From: Chondrus crispus
Lineage: Eukaryota > Rhodophyta > Florideophyceae > Gigartinales > Gigartinaceae
Assembly (NCBI RefSeq): GCF_000350225.1
Contig: NW_005179131.1
Location: forward strand, 378,781 to 442,780
Length of the DNA stretch: 64,000 nucleotides
Direction of reading: 5' to 3'
A program made the position numbers and the translations under genes. Positions 13,097 through 23,483 of the stretch are shown in pieces (position 1 is the stretch's first letter; every line of letters begins with the position of its first letter). The notes under the pieces are model-generated. The model had not been told where the DNA came from. It did not search any database and was given only the letters and a program-made list of their open reading frames with translations.

Positions 13097-13122
13097 CCCT
13101 TCTCATCGGCTCAATTTGGGTA
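13097..13122 (+). repeat. Left terminal inverted repeat of the pogo-type transposon
   Basis: Matches the complement of 16249-16274 at 24 of 26 positions. A second AATTTGGGTA lies about 110 bases inward. Confidence 0.8.
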
Positions 13123-14393
13123 GCTTTAGAATTTTCCTAAAATCGGCCATTTCACCCCTGTACTGGCCAGATTTTCAGTACCAAAAAATCTCTCTTTGAC
13201 TGCTCCACGTACCATCGGGCTCAATTTGGGTACCCATACCGCAGCACATTAAACTAGGCTGCGACAACCCGAGGAGACTTTGTGTTGCGGCATGTTGCGG
13301 ACCTGTATTGCGACTCTCCCCTTTCCCCTTGACACTAGACCGACTCTATGTCGGCCACTGACCCAGGGGAACACCGTCCAAAGAATCCGAAAAACTGCTC
13401 TCTAGGTTTCGAGGGACCTTCGTCTCTCCAGCAGGATCTACGTTTTTTTGTCACAAAACGACTCCCTCGACATCACCCTACTGTGTCTTGATAGCCGATG
13501 AGCTCGTGTGTTCGCGATTTGAAGTTTTGTTAGCCTCTGACAGCCTTCGAGAAACATTTGAAGTGATAACAGCCGCTCCCTGCATTTTCCACTATTTTTA
13601 CGTGCTATGCGAGTGCAGGATGCCGTTTTACGGGCACGGATTTCGTGTGATAGTATGTTCTGGACTCTTTAATAGGACTGGAGAAGACAAGCAACCTGTG
13701 CAAGAGCGGGGAGTCGGGTAGCCTGCAGTCAGTCGGTTCGTCAACTTCTTTTTGTAGTTTGAGGTTTTGCGTCCGCATGACGGCATGTGATGTCCAACTG
13801 ACAAATTGACGTCCTTTACTGGGATGTTGTAGTGCAGTGGACACATTCCCCAACGAGGGCATAAATCTCGCGATGGGGAAAAGTGGTATGTCCAGTCACC
13901 ACCAGGGTGTTCGGGACCCTCTGTTCATGGCTCAGAGATAACGCGAGAATCGCCGGTAGAGTCGCGGTCAGCGCGTGAAGGGGTACTCGGGATCGAGTAA
14001 CTAGAAGGAGTGGTTGTGGCGGTCGCGTCGCGGACCGCTATCGACAGCGTCGAAGAAGAACAAAACAAGAAGGGAGAAGAAAGAAGGAAGGAGAAGTGTA
14101 GCGTAGAAACGTAGAAAATAGGGAAAAAAGTAAAGGAAAAACAAGAAAAAGGATGACGACGAAGGGTGCAGGTACCAGACTTAGCCAACTAGATAGGAAC
14201 CGTAGAGGATCCTACCAGAGATGGGGTCCGATCACCTGATGCCCCTTTACTGTAGCGCCTTCCGACACCCGACCTATATAGGCCGAGCGCCGTCGTCGGC
14301 GTCCGTTACTAAATGGGTAATTAATAATTAATTATCGTCATTAGAATTGCCACTTGGCATTAGACGCTCATTAGCGTAGCAACTTGTGGGCCC

Positions 14394-14672
14394 CACGTAT
14401 GTATACGTGTCGTACACGTGTTGTACATGTATCATATACGTGTCATACGATTGTCATACACGTGTGGCCACTTGCGGTACACGTGGGGTAGCTTCCCAAG
14501 TGCGCGCGCACAGTACACGTGTGGCGCGCTTATCATACACGTGTGGTATCATCCAAAGTGTACGCGTACACTTTGGATGAGTACACGTGTCATAGACGGG
14601 AGTGCACAGCATACACGTGTGGGCTCATCCAAAGTGTACGCGTACACTTTGGATGAGCACACGTGTGACACA
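14394..14672. repeat. CACGTG/ACACGTGT array with two long perfect palindromes
   Basis: Within about 280 bases TACACGTGT-like units recur roughly every 15-40 bases. Two perfect palindromes built on CCAAAGTGTACG/CGTACACTTTGG lie at 14549-14580 (32 bases) and 14623-14658 (36 bases). The array is between the transposase gene and the left end of the transposon. CACGTG is the core of E-box/G-box sites, but a structural role such as cruciform formation is as likely. Confidence 0.75.
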
Positions 14673-14741
14673 CGTGTCAAAGGCGGGGAACGCGGCCCCG
14701 CATCGGCGGTGACCAGGGATAAAAGGCGCAGAGTCACTGCA

Positions 14742-16098
14742 CTACAGATGTGAGGTACCAGATCGTGTGTCGAGGCTATTTAGAGCACTTTCAGAGAAAG
14801 CAAGGTACATAAAACGGTAGTGCATAGGCCAAATAAAGCATTTGACGAACGACGCTCGAGCATCGTCCGGTGTGATGGACTGGTGGCCTGCAACTGCCAG
14901 TTTGATTTTGTAAGAGGTATTCGCCAATGACAAATGGCTCATAGAGCGCAATTCGTCCCTCGTCTCCCGCACTGTTTTCTGAAATGAGCGATTCACAAAT
15001 TGGTCGCAGGGTTCGAGAATATGCGTTGTGTTTGCGGTGAGCCATATAACGATAATATTCAATCTTTTACACGTCTCAAGCCACTTTAGCCCATCACGAG
15101 AGCTGTGTCCGTCCACCAACAGCACAATTGTCTTATCTGAAGAGATGGTTTTTCGAGCACGCTTGTTTATGTGCTCTGCAATTTTGACGATTATGTTTCG
15201 ATCCACGGATCCATTCTTTGTTACGTGAAGAGATGTGTCTGAGGGAAACCACTGTGACTCACAAAGCCAATGGTGTATTCTTCGCGAGTCAGTAAAGTCA
15301 AGTTCGCTCAGGGGCTCCTTCCAAGTGCGCACAACCCGCTTCCCGGAAGCTACGAGAAATAGAGGTGCAATGTTTCCGCAAGCCGCCACAGCGATACCAG
15401 CGGTCACATGCTTCCCAGCGTCCCGTATGCTTCTCCTCGCACCACCGCTGTGGGTACTGGAGGAGATGTAACACTTTAATTTTCGACTATACTCTCCTGA
15501 GACAGCCGTCTCGTCCCAGTTCCAAATTTGGCGTGGGCCCAAAAAATGCCTGGATGATTTTCCTCGATACGTTTGAGGGCTTTCGCCAGAGTGAGTATAA
15601 GAGACTGATTCTCAGCAGCAAGGCGTGCGCTTGAGACATTCTCAGCAACACGATAAGCGAGGGAGCGATTACGAGCTCGAAATGAACGGATAGCTTCTAG
15701 TGAGGGCAAGCCATTTCCGTATCTGGCGGAACGATCAGCCGAAATTTGGGCGTGTACTGTTCTCCTCACGTTGTTGTCTACTGCGAAGCCATGCTGGGCG
15801 GCATGTAGAGCTCGGTTAACTATAAGTTGTTCCTCATGTGGAGACAGAACGGGTTTGTGACCGGCGTGATTGCGCTCTGTATTTAGCAACTTTTAAGTTC
15901 GTCCGTGTTTGAGCTCTGATAAGCTTTTTTGATTCGTATGGCGGTTGATCGAGACACGCCTGTCTTTCCTGGCGCTTTGAGGGCGCTGTCGCCCCCTTTG
16001 ATTAGGTAAAGGAGCTTTGCACGTCGAGCTGCTTCCTCTTTTCTTTTTGCGATTTGCCTCTTGTGAACGAGCGCTTGCGCTCTCATTGACGGTGGCAT
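14742..16098 (-). pseudogene. pogo/CENP-B-like DDE transposase, frameshifted
   Basis: Reading from 16098 leftward, the first ~70 codons are basic and contain a helix-turn-helix-like segment ending SRSTAIRIKKA. The next part (15889 to about 15545) resembles the second HTH domain of CENP-B/Tigger proteins, beginning near LSPHEEQLIV. The last part (about 15540 to 14742) is the DDE core: IWNWDET gives the first Asp, LLVDGHSSRDG the second, and LTANTTHILEPCDQF the third, followed by VNRSFQKTV as in pogo and Fot1 transposases. Two frame changes separate these parts, near 15885 and near 15535. Otherwise the order and spacing match the family, so the inactivation looks fairly recent. Confidence 0.85.
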
Positions 16099-16274
16099 AC
16101 CACCACTGCCGAGTCAAGGCGCACGTGTGGAGGAGGGAGGAGAATACTGTCCCTGCGCGAGGTATCGGGTTTTGGGATGCACGATGGAAATTTTAGAAGG
16201 CGGGGAAGGCATGGGCTCGAGGTTCGAACGGTACCCAAATTACACCATTACCCAAATTAAGCCGGTGAGAAGGG

Positions 16275-17820
16275 TACACTACAAATTTTAGCCCGGATCC
16301 GTTTAAACCGTGCCACGCGGATCTACGTAGTGGGCGGAACTGGGGCGGGAACTGCGAGCACGTGGCGGCGGTGTGGTAGATGGACGCGTGCGACAGGGGG
16401 CGGACGCGTGAGACACGGGGAATACTGGAGGCTCGCGGCGACGTGGGCAGGGCGGTGGTGTGCGGGGAGCTGTGCGTGGGGGGCCGGAATTCTTCAAAAC
16501 GGGGTTGTGCAGCGCGTGGTGCTTCGATTTTGGGGGGCGGATGTGAATGCGCGGCGACGAGGAAGTGCGGGCCGGGGTGGCGACGGGCGCCGATAGGGGC
16601 GGTGGGCTGCAAGATGATGGGGGCTGGAGGGCAGTTTTGGGTGTGTGGCGATGACGTGGAGGAGGTGTAGACCGGGGCGGCGATGGGGACGGTATGGGAG
16701 TGTGGGTGCGGAGTGTTAGTGGCGAATAGGTGGGGGCGCCGGGACGGGGCGGCGTGGAGCACCACACTCGCGCGTGCGCTGGTGGGGCGGAGGGCACGGG
16801 AGCGGACCGGGCCGGAGCTGGACAGCGTGGAGTACTACAAGGGGCTTCAACCAGGCGCGCGTGTCGGGGGGCGGCGGAGGCGCGACGGGGAGCCGGCGCC
16901 AAACGGGTTGCGCAGGGACGGTGGCGGACGTGGTGTGCCGTGTAGCAGCGGAGGCGGGCGTTGACGCTGTGGTGGGCGAGTGCGGCGGGTGGGACGAGCG
17001 TGCGCATGCGATCGCGGACGCGGTGTGCATGCAGCTCCACGCAAAGCGATTCCACGCGACGGTGGGGACGCTACTGGAGCGGCAGGCGGGCGACGCGCGC
17101 GTGGTGGCGAGATGCGTGAGCTGCTGCACAACATGAGCGGGCAGCACGCGGCGAAGAGCGCGGTGCGCGGCGAGATGTGGCCAGTGACGCGCGTAGTGGG
17201 CGGCGGTGGTAGGGCGGACGGACGTGGGCGTGGCAGAGGCGATCTGCAGGCTGGTGGGCGGGCTTTGCCTGCAGCGCGGAGACGTAGCGGATGGGTGCGC
17301 TTGGGACACGGCGGTCGAGGTGGTGGTGGGAGCGGTGGCGTGGAGGGCGGCGGCGCGGGCCGCGCACATCGCGCAGAGGCGAGGAACGCCGAAGGTGGTC
17401 GCTGCCAGCCGGGCGGGTGTCGCAGACGGCGGTGCAGAAGGGCGCGCTCGGGCAGGTGAGTGCTGGGAGCAGCCGCCGTGTAGCAGTGTTAGGCGGAAGC
17501 GATCGGCGGCGCGGACCATGTTTGCAGGCTGCAGGGACCAGACCAAGCCCGGGGGGGAAAGGAGTACCGGCGGGCGGCGGCGCGGAGGGCGACAGCGCGG
17601 ACCGGGCGCGGCGCGCATGGGCAAGTAACGCGTGGCAGGACGAGGGGGCAAGGGACGACGACGACCGGCGAGAGGACGGGAGAGTTAGCGCAGAGGGCGG
17701 GGGAACAGCGGGGCGGGGAACGACGGCGTGTGCGGAACGAGGAGCGGAGGACGAAAGGACTTGGCTTGGCGCGCGAAGCGCGCACGGAGCCCACTTGTCC
17801 ACAACTACTAATACTCATGT
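16275..17820. other. Strongly G-rich block, coding status unclear
   Basis: About 1.5 kb with very high GC and strong excess of G over C on the plus strand. Open frames occur in all six readings because stops are rare. Two plus-strand stretches (about 16900-17136 and 17206-17440) read as Ala/Val-rich amphipathic helix-like sequence (for example VADVVCRVAAEAGVDAVVGE and VAEAICRLVGG) and might be remains of a gene. No family is recognised, and the minus-strand frames are Pro/Ala/Arg low complexity. Confidence 0.4.
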
Positions 17821-17821
17821 T

Positions 17822-17839
17822 TGTGTGTGTGTGTGTGTG
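17822..17839. repeat. TG microsatellite
   Basis: Short (TG)n run 75 bases left of the second GC-rich hairpin repeat. The same order, TG run then hairpin repeat, is seen at 12782-12923. Confidence 0.85.
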
Positions 17840-17912
17840 CGCCTGTCTGTGCACATTCGCAAATTTTGCCACTTTTCGGAAAATAAACGGGAAAATTTCG
17901 GATCGACAATTT

Positions 17913-17985
17913 TTGGCGGCCACGGGCGGGACGCGACCGGGCCGCAGGCCAGGCCGCCACCCGGACACTTGGCGGTCATAGGGGT
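17913..17985. repeat. GC-rich hairpin repeat, right copy
   Basis: Shares GGCGGCCACGGGCG, GGCCGCAGGCCAGGCC and a GGACAC.TGGCGGT tail with the copy at 12859-12960, in direct orientation. The inner segment is diverged and the hairpin is less perfect. Confidence 0.6.
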
Positions 17986-18240
17986 TTACTAGCCCACCCT
18001 TCCTGACCTCCCCGCTCTTTTTGGTACGCGACACACACGGACCCCGACATCACTTCACCCCTTTCAGATCTACATCATGTCCATAGACTGTCGCTCACGA
18101 CGGCGCCTTCGTTTCCCGCTAAATATGTGGTGGACTTGCCTACGCTCTCCGCGCCCAGCCGGCCCGCGTTCGGCTGGCGGCGCAGGAGCCGAGTCACGCA
18201 AGGCGGCGGCGGGCGGTTCGAGCTAGCAGATGGAGCTGGT

Positions 18241-18573
18241 GGACCACGGGAACGCGAGCTACGGGATGCTGCAGTAGGGGTAGGGGGTTTCAGTCGAGTA
18301 AGAGGGGGTGATGGACTACGGGAACGCGAGCTATGCGATGCTACAGCAGGGGCGGTTTAGGCGAGGGGGAGGGAGTGATGTACCTCGGGAACGAGAGGTA
18401 CGCGGGGCTGCAATAAGAGCGGTTCAGGTGAGGGGGAGAGGGTGAAGGACCACGGGAACGCGAGCTACACGATGCTGTAGCACGGGCGGTTCGGGCGAGA
18501 GGGAGGGGATGATAGGCCACGGGAAGGCGAGCTACGCGGGGCTGCAGTAGGGGCGATTCAGGTGAGGTGTAGG
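18241..18573. repeat. 67-base minisatellite, left part
   Basis: Units start near 18241, 18313, 18380, 18447 and 18514 with GGACCACGGGAACGCGAGC-like sequence. The first is 72 bases, the next three are 67, and the fifth is cut by a solo LTR. Two subtypes alternate: one with GATGCTGTAGCACGGG, the other with GGGGCTGCAGTAGGGG, implying a 134-base higher-order unit. The 67-base period is not a multiple of three, so this is not a coding repeat. From 17986 to 18240 I see no other feature. Confidence 0.85.
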
Positions 18574-19275
18574 TGTAGTATAACCCCCTCCTGGGGTTTT
18601 TTAGTTAGATTAGATCAACAACGGATCCCATACTGTAGAGCTCGACGCTCTACAGTACAACCGCGCGTGTCCACGTGTACACCACGGGGACAGGGGACAC
18701 GTGCATACACGTGCACACGTGTACCACGCGCGAACGAAGGGCGCACGCACCACGGGTAATACGTGTACTGTCAGCCTCGACATAGCTGACAGTATTACAG
18801 TGCAGGCCGACCTGCACTACAGTAGCCCACTACAGTACATTGGTACTGTAGTGTTATGATAGATTGTTTTGTATATTAAATATGGAGCGGACCGACGGCG
18901 GCATGAGGGGGACAAGCACGGACTTGTCCTCAACCGACCGCCGAGGTCAGTTCACCCAGCTTATTCTAACTACGCGCCTTCGCCTTTGCGCGCGTTAGGT
19001 GGAAGGGAGCGGGGGGGGACACACGCGTGCGCGAGCGAGCCTAGATCCGCCTCCGCCCGTCAGCGCTGGTACGTTACCCAGCGCTGCTCCGGGGCGTCGA
19101 GGCGTAGATCAGCCCGCGCGTAGACTCGTCCCCGACCTTCCCGCTCTACCACACCGCTACCAGGGCCCGCTTCCCTGCCTTGTTAGCTGGTGCTTCACCC
19201 GTCTTCCTGTTCGAACGGGGTCTACTGGTCGAACTGCGCATACACCTCCAGTTGTCTGGGGGTGTTTATGCTACA
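18574..19275 (+). mobile_element. Solo LTR of the chromovirus family inside the minisatellite (fossil)
   Basis: A 702-base LTR starting TGTAGTATAACC and ending GTTTATGCTACA, flanked by the 5-base target duplication GTAGG (18569-18573 and 19276-19280). It is of the same family as the LTRs of the elements at 21750-47041 but in plus orientation. It carries the shared TATTAAATATGG and CACGTGTACA motifs. No internal sequence remains, as expected after LTR-LTR recombination. Confidence 0.85.
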
Positions 19276-19430
19276 GTAGGGAGTGATGCACCACAGGAAC
19301 GCGAGCTACGCGATGCTGTAGCACGGGCAGTTCAGGCGAGGGAGAGGAGGTGATGGACCACGGGAAGGCAAGGTACGCGGGGCTGCAGTAGAGACGGCTC
19401 GGGCGAGGGGGAAGAGGTGCTCGACCACGA
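19276..19430. repeat. 67-base minisatellite, right part
   Basis: Continues the array after the solo LTR, with unit starts at 19288, 19355 and 19422. The alternating subtypes carry on in phase across the insertion. The array then fades into non-repeated sequence. Confidence 0.85.
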
Positions 19431-19725
19431 CAACACTAGCAACGCGATGGAGAGCACGCAGAAAAGGTGTAAGCGCAAACAGGAGTGGCGTTGGACGAAA
19501 TCGCCGGAGGAAGACGTGGCGCGAGCGGGCGAGCAAGTGCGGAAGGCGTTGGCGGCGATGTGGAAGATGAAGTACGAGGTAGAGGAGGAAGAGCGGAAGC
19601 GGTTGCAGGAGATAGAGAGGAAGGAGGCGGAATGGGAACACGAGGATGGAGCAGGAGAAGGGGAAGGCGGTGGCCGCGGCCGTGCAGGAGGCGCTGGCGA
19701 AGATGGGAGCTGTATGGGCGGGTGA
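19417..19725 (+). CDS. Short charged coiled-coil open frame, unrecognised
   Basis: An open frame of about 100 codons begins in the last minisatellite unit and encodes a lysine/arginine- and glutamate-rich helix (KYEVEEEERKRLQEIERKEA) ending in a Gly-rich tail. It may be the end of a former gene or chance. It has no recognised domain, and its overlap with the minisatellite argues against a conserved start. Confidence 0.25.
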   Translation: MLDHDNTSNAMESTQKRCKRKQEWRWTKSPEEDVARAGEQVRKALAAMWKMKYEVEEEERKRLQEIERKEAEWEHEDGAGEGEGGGRGRAGGAGEDGSCMGG

Positions 19726-20480
19726 TTAGCACGAGTAGCATGAGATTCGACGAGCGCGACCGGCGCAACGAGGTGACGTATATTTTTGTGTCGACGGTGC
19801 GGATAGAGAAGAAGCGCGGGCGGAAGAGCGGTAAAAATAAAAAAACCTTGAAGTACTGTAATGTACACCTTTTCAATACATTCAAATCCTTTCGCATTCC
19901 TCCCCTCTTGCGGCGCACAACGCCCGCAACGGAGCGACTTGTCCTCCACTAATTTCGCGCAAAACATGCCTCTGGCCAAAAGTTATAAAACAATCACTAC
20001 ACGCCCAAGGACACATATAAACCGCAAGCAAACATCTGAAATATTTGAAGCTCCTCATTATCTCCCATTCCCAAGCTCCTTGCTGCAGTACTATTCACCA
20101 ATTTGAGACACATTTCCGCTCTAAACGACCGACTACTCGAGAGGTAGCTAGAAGGAAACATTCTCGCACATAGCCTCTTTGGCCAATGCCGGTGCACCCA
20201 GAGCCTGTCTAGACAGAGCTCCCGCTTATACAATCTCGACCCCCCTCGCGGCACTGGGACTTCAGACTCATTGACAATCGGGAGACGACTACACGCCGTA
20301 AGACTGGCCAACAATCACAGTTCATCAGCACCCCATACAGTACACTTGTATGCCTGGCGGCCGAGCTGCACGCATGCATGGCACTCGAACGACACGTGGC
20401 CGCAGCGATCTACATGACATGGATTTGATACTGTACGACATGTAGGTCGTACCGTTGCAGTATCAATTCCCCTTTTCGTA
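19726..20480. other. Unassigned DNA between the minisatellite and the Harbinger fragment
   Basis: About 750 bases with only short open frames. I see no terminal repeats, tRNA or domain. Confidence 0.4.
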
Positions 20481-21400
20481 TTAGAGCAACTCCACCGGTA
20501 GCGACTAATCACTATATTCTATAGCAACTTGTCATGAATTGAGTGGCCGATTCTATCGAAAAACTATCGACAACAATCCGAGGAAAGTACTTTTTTGTCG
20601 GGCGTCCGCCTTGCCGCCACGTTTTACCATAGACCACACCTCGCAGGATGCATTCTCGCAGATTGAAATGGAATTTCTTGACCCGTTTGAAGACCATGTT
20701 GTGGTTGTATGCATCGCAGACCAGACTAGGGCAGCGGGTGCAGCTGTATCCGCCGTCGTCGGCAACAGCGGTGGTGCCCTTGTCTCTTCAGCGGCCGGCT
20801 CCGGCATTGGCCGCATGCCAAACGTAGATCGTGCGTTTGAAGAAGCCTAGAAGAGGCTGCAGGACGACTATCTGGGATCAAACCCGCGTCACAGTGAAAA
20901 AACATTCGCCGCTTCCGAATGTCCTGGTCTACGTTTGACACAATCTACAATGCTTTGTCGTCTCGCGGGGAGTTCCAGCGGAAGCCGAATGCGCTAGGCG
21001 ATCTCGGCCTGTTCCCCGTCCAGAGAATGGTTGCAGCCCTCCGGATGTTGGCGTACGGCACAGCGGCGGACGCTGTTGATGAGTATTCCCGAATGTCGGA
21101 TTCCTCGGCGCTCCTATCTCTACAGATCTTTTGCAATGCTGTTTGTGAAGAGTTCAGTGAGGATTATGCGCGCCAGCCGAACGCGGATGACCCTAAGGGA
21201 AATTTTCTCGACAAATGAGGACATTCGGAGGACAATTGCCAGCGAGAAATGGAGCACAAAAGGAGGGCGAGGCGCACCCCTCGTGTTGCTCCACGTGTCC
21301 TCCAAATGCACTCCAAAGGTCACTGGTATGCTCCAGAAGTGCTCCTTCTGACATCCAAATTTGCTGCATTTACAAATATATAACACAATTTAGAGCCACT
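20481..21400 (+). mobile_element. PIF/Harbinger DNA transposon fragment
   Basis: The left end is TTA (20481-20483) followed by GAGCAACTCCACCGG, matching the TTA/TAA target and GAGCANCTCC-type terminus of PIF/Harbinger and Tourist elements. A transposase N-terminal half follows at about 20668-21218. The catalytic half is missing and no matching right inverted end is seen before the chromovirus insertion at 21750. A second TTAGAGCCACTCC terminus in the same orientation lies at 21390, perhaps another related element. The right limit is therefore approximate. Confidence 0.65.
20668..21218 (+). pseudogene. Harbinger (HARBI1-like) transposase, N-terminal half
   Basis: From the ATG at 20668 the frame reads to a TAG at 20848. 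It then shifts near 20910 to a frame containing RMSWSTFDTIYNALSSR and QRMVAALRMLAYGTAADAVD. The latter is the signature of plant and algal PIF/Harbinger transposases just before the DDE core (family knowledge), continuing to EEFSEDYARQPNADD. The DDE catalytic region is absent after 21218, so at least one stop, one frameshift and a C-terminal deletion are present. Confidence 0.7.
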
Positions 21401-21744
21401 CCTACAGTTTTACTTTCTATTGTTTCGGACGCACCTACAGGAACACTTGCCAGCTCAGATGAGAATGCTGCCACCAACACGCAGGCATCGTGTGGTCGCC
21501 CTCTGCTTCCCATCGAATGGGATTCCAATAATAGCGCGCTTTCTATTGTCTGTCACCTTGATCATGACAACCCACCTCGCATTAGCTTTACTAGCCCGAA
21601 CTTCTGATAACGGATCCCGACTGACTGCACTTGGGAACTCCATACTGCCATCCGACTCCACCTGTGTGCTCCTTGTCTCACGTCTCCACTGCTTTCAACT
21701 AAAACTAGACGAGTTGGGCAAGTTGGAAGCCCATGCTTCCTGCC
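21393..21744. other. Unassigned DNA left of the outer chromovirus
   Basis: Begins with a Harbinger-like terminus (GAGCCACTCCTACAG) and runs to the target site of the large element. Open frames are short and unrecognised. Confidence 0.35.
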
Positions 21745-21941
21745 GATTGTGTAGTATAAACACCCCGAACGGAGAGGGGTGTATACTCAGTTCTTGCGGA
21801 GACCCTCGAGAGGGAGAAGACAAGGGAAGACGGACACCCGCTACGGAACCGGAGCACGGGCCCGGGTAGCGTGATAGAGCCTGATCGGGGAGGACGCGCA
21901 CACGCGCGAGCGGATCGACGCCTCGACGCCCCGGTGCGGTA

Positions 21942-22705
21942 TGTAATAATATAGATCCTTTCGGTTCGGTTTTTACCCCGTCACGGAGGGGGTGTCCACG
22001 GCAGCGGTAAAATTACAACACCACCAACCTCTCTTTGAGGGCGGCGGTTATGACTCCGGTGAATGGGCGAATGGAATTGCAACCCCGGAAGGAATAGGGC
22101 TCAATGGGCGTACGCTTCCACCAGGCGGTGGAACGACCAAACTGGAGAGCGTGTGCTTCCGGCCCTCAAGAATAACCCGCACGGGATGATCGGCCTCCTT
22201 TTTCCTCAGTTCTTCCCAAGGGGGTCGCTACCCCCTTTACTCTCGGGGCGTACTGCCTCGGCCCCTAAGTCCGTCGACCTCCGGCAGCCGGGCAGTACAG
22301 TAGTGATCCACTTCTACTTTGGATCACTACAGTGGAGTACCTCTACTGTACTCCACCGGGGAGTAATCCGTACAGCGCCACACGTGGCTGTACTCCTGCC
22401 ACCTGTACTCGCAGGCAGAGCGCGCACCACGTGTGCTAGCTGGGACTCCCCCGGCTGACACTTCTATTACACTAATTTCTACGCCCTTACAGTGGGAAAT
22501 TCTAGTCTACTGTACCCTATCGAGACGTTATACGTACGGCGGTACACGTTGCCGTTCCGCCGTCACCTGTCACCCGTGGTGGTACGTGCACCCCGTGTAC
22601 AAGCTGAGTTATCCCCTGCCTTTCCAGTATCGTCTGATCACCCCTACGGGATCTCCCTCTGGTTCGTTACGTTTACCGACATCGGTCGGTACCCGTTCTC
22701 CCACA
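21942..22705. mobile_element. Solo-LTR-like insertion in the outer 3' LTR (fossil)
   Basis: A 764-base insertion starting TGTAATAATATAG and ending TTCTCCCACA, flanked by the 5-base duplication CGGTA (21937-21941 and 22706-22710). TG...CA ends and a 5-base duplication fit a solo LTR. It is unlike the host LTR family, and no other copy is seen in the window. Orientation is unknown. Confidence 0.7.
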
Positions 22706-22940
22706 CGGTACTCGGTACGATCCAGTACCGACGGGGGGAGGTGGATCCGGCTCGTAGGCGTGCGTCCTCTACCCGCGCTCAGTGTCGTGTAACGCGCCCG
22801 AAGGCGAAGGCGCGCCGTTAGAATAAGCAGGGAGTCGGCCCTCGGCGGTCGGTCGTCGACAAGTCCGTCCTTGTCGCCCTTCCCCGCCGCCGGTCCGCTC
22901 CATATTTAATGTACATAATAACCTATCATAATAGTATAGT

Positions 22941-23483
22941 TGTCAGAGGCTTCAATAAGAGATAGCCAATTAGGGCTCACACGAACCACGCGCTTCTTGA
23001 TTATATCAGTATGTACAGCACGCCCCCTTTTGTGCAAATGCCGCCCCCTTTAATGCAAATGCCGGGCCCTCTCAATGAACGCCACGAATGCAAGAGGCCA
23101 ACGCCCTTTTAATGAAATGGCGAGCCCTCGTAAGCAATGCCACGAACGCCAAGGGTCGCATGCTACCTAAATGGAACACAGCATAAAGCGGACGCACGAC
23201 TGCACAAAGCTAGAACGGATAGGGCGCCGAACCTTTCTTGCGGACAGACGCAATGCCACTGACTGCCTGCGAACGCGACACAGCGCGCATAAACGAAATT
23301 GACGCGGAAAAGCGATTAGCACGAGCGGTATAAAAGATAAACATACGAGAACATGCGCTAGGAAGAAAGGGGCATCGAATTAAACAAAGGAACCGGCAAC
23401 TTCCGGGCATTGTGCCTTCTGATTTCGCCGACAATCACCTATCTCACTCGTTACAACGTCAGCCCGTCCAGCGTAACTTCACA
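22941..23483. mobile_element. Second solo-LTR-like insertion in the outer 3' LTR (fossil)
   Basis: A 543-base insertion starting TGTCAGAGGC and ending ACTTCACA, flanked by a nearly identical 5-base pair, ATAGT/ACAGT. It contains several short repeats of CCCTTTTAATG(C)AAATGCC type around 23025-23125. It is a different family from both the host LTR and the neighbouring insertion. Confidence 0.65.

Larger units (their letters stand above)
13097..16274 (-). mobile_element. pogo-type (Tc1/mariner superfamily) DNA transposon
   Basis: Terminal inverted repeats of 26 bases (13097-13122 and 16249-16274) differ at two positions; each starts CCCTTCTCA and includes AATTTGGGTA. A TA dinucleotide lies at or next to both outer edges (13094-13095; 16275-16276), as expected for TA target duplication. 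AATTTGGGTA occurs a second time near each end (about 13218-13230 and 16231-16240), which may be extra transposase sites. The 3.2 kb interior holds a DDE transposase on the minus strand and a 1.6 kb non-coding left half. The transposase frameshifts indicate a non-autonomous copy. Confidence 0.8.

Noticed and set aside
16205-16225. GGTTCGAAC near the pogo right end as a tRNA B box
   Set aside because: No A box or cloverleaf upstream at suitable distance.
16303-17651. Two long minus-strand frames in the G-rich block
   Set aside because: Pro/Ala/Arg/Ser-rich low-complexity proteins created by high GC; no domain.
18574-19275. TGTAG...CTACA elements as miniature inverted-repeat DNA transposons
   Set aside because: Copies pair at the ends of gag-pol elements with 5-base target duplications and adjoining polypurine tracts, so they are LTRs.
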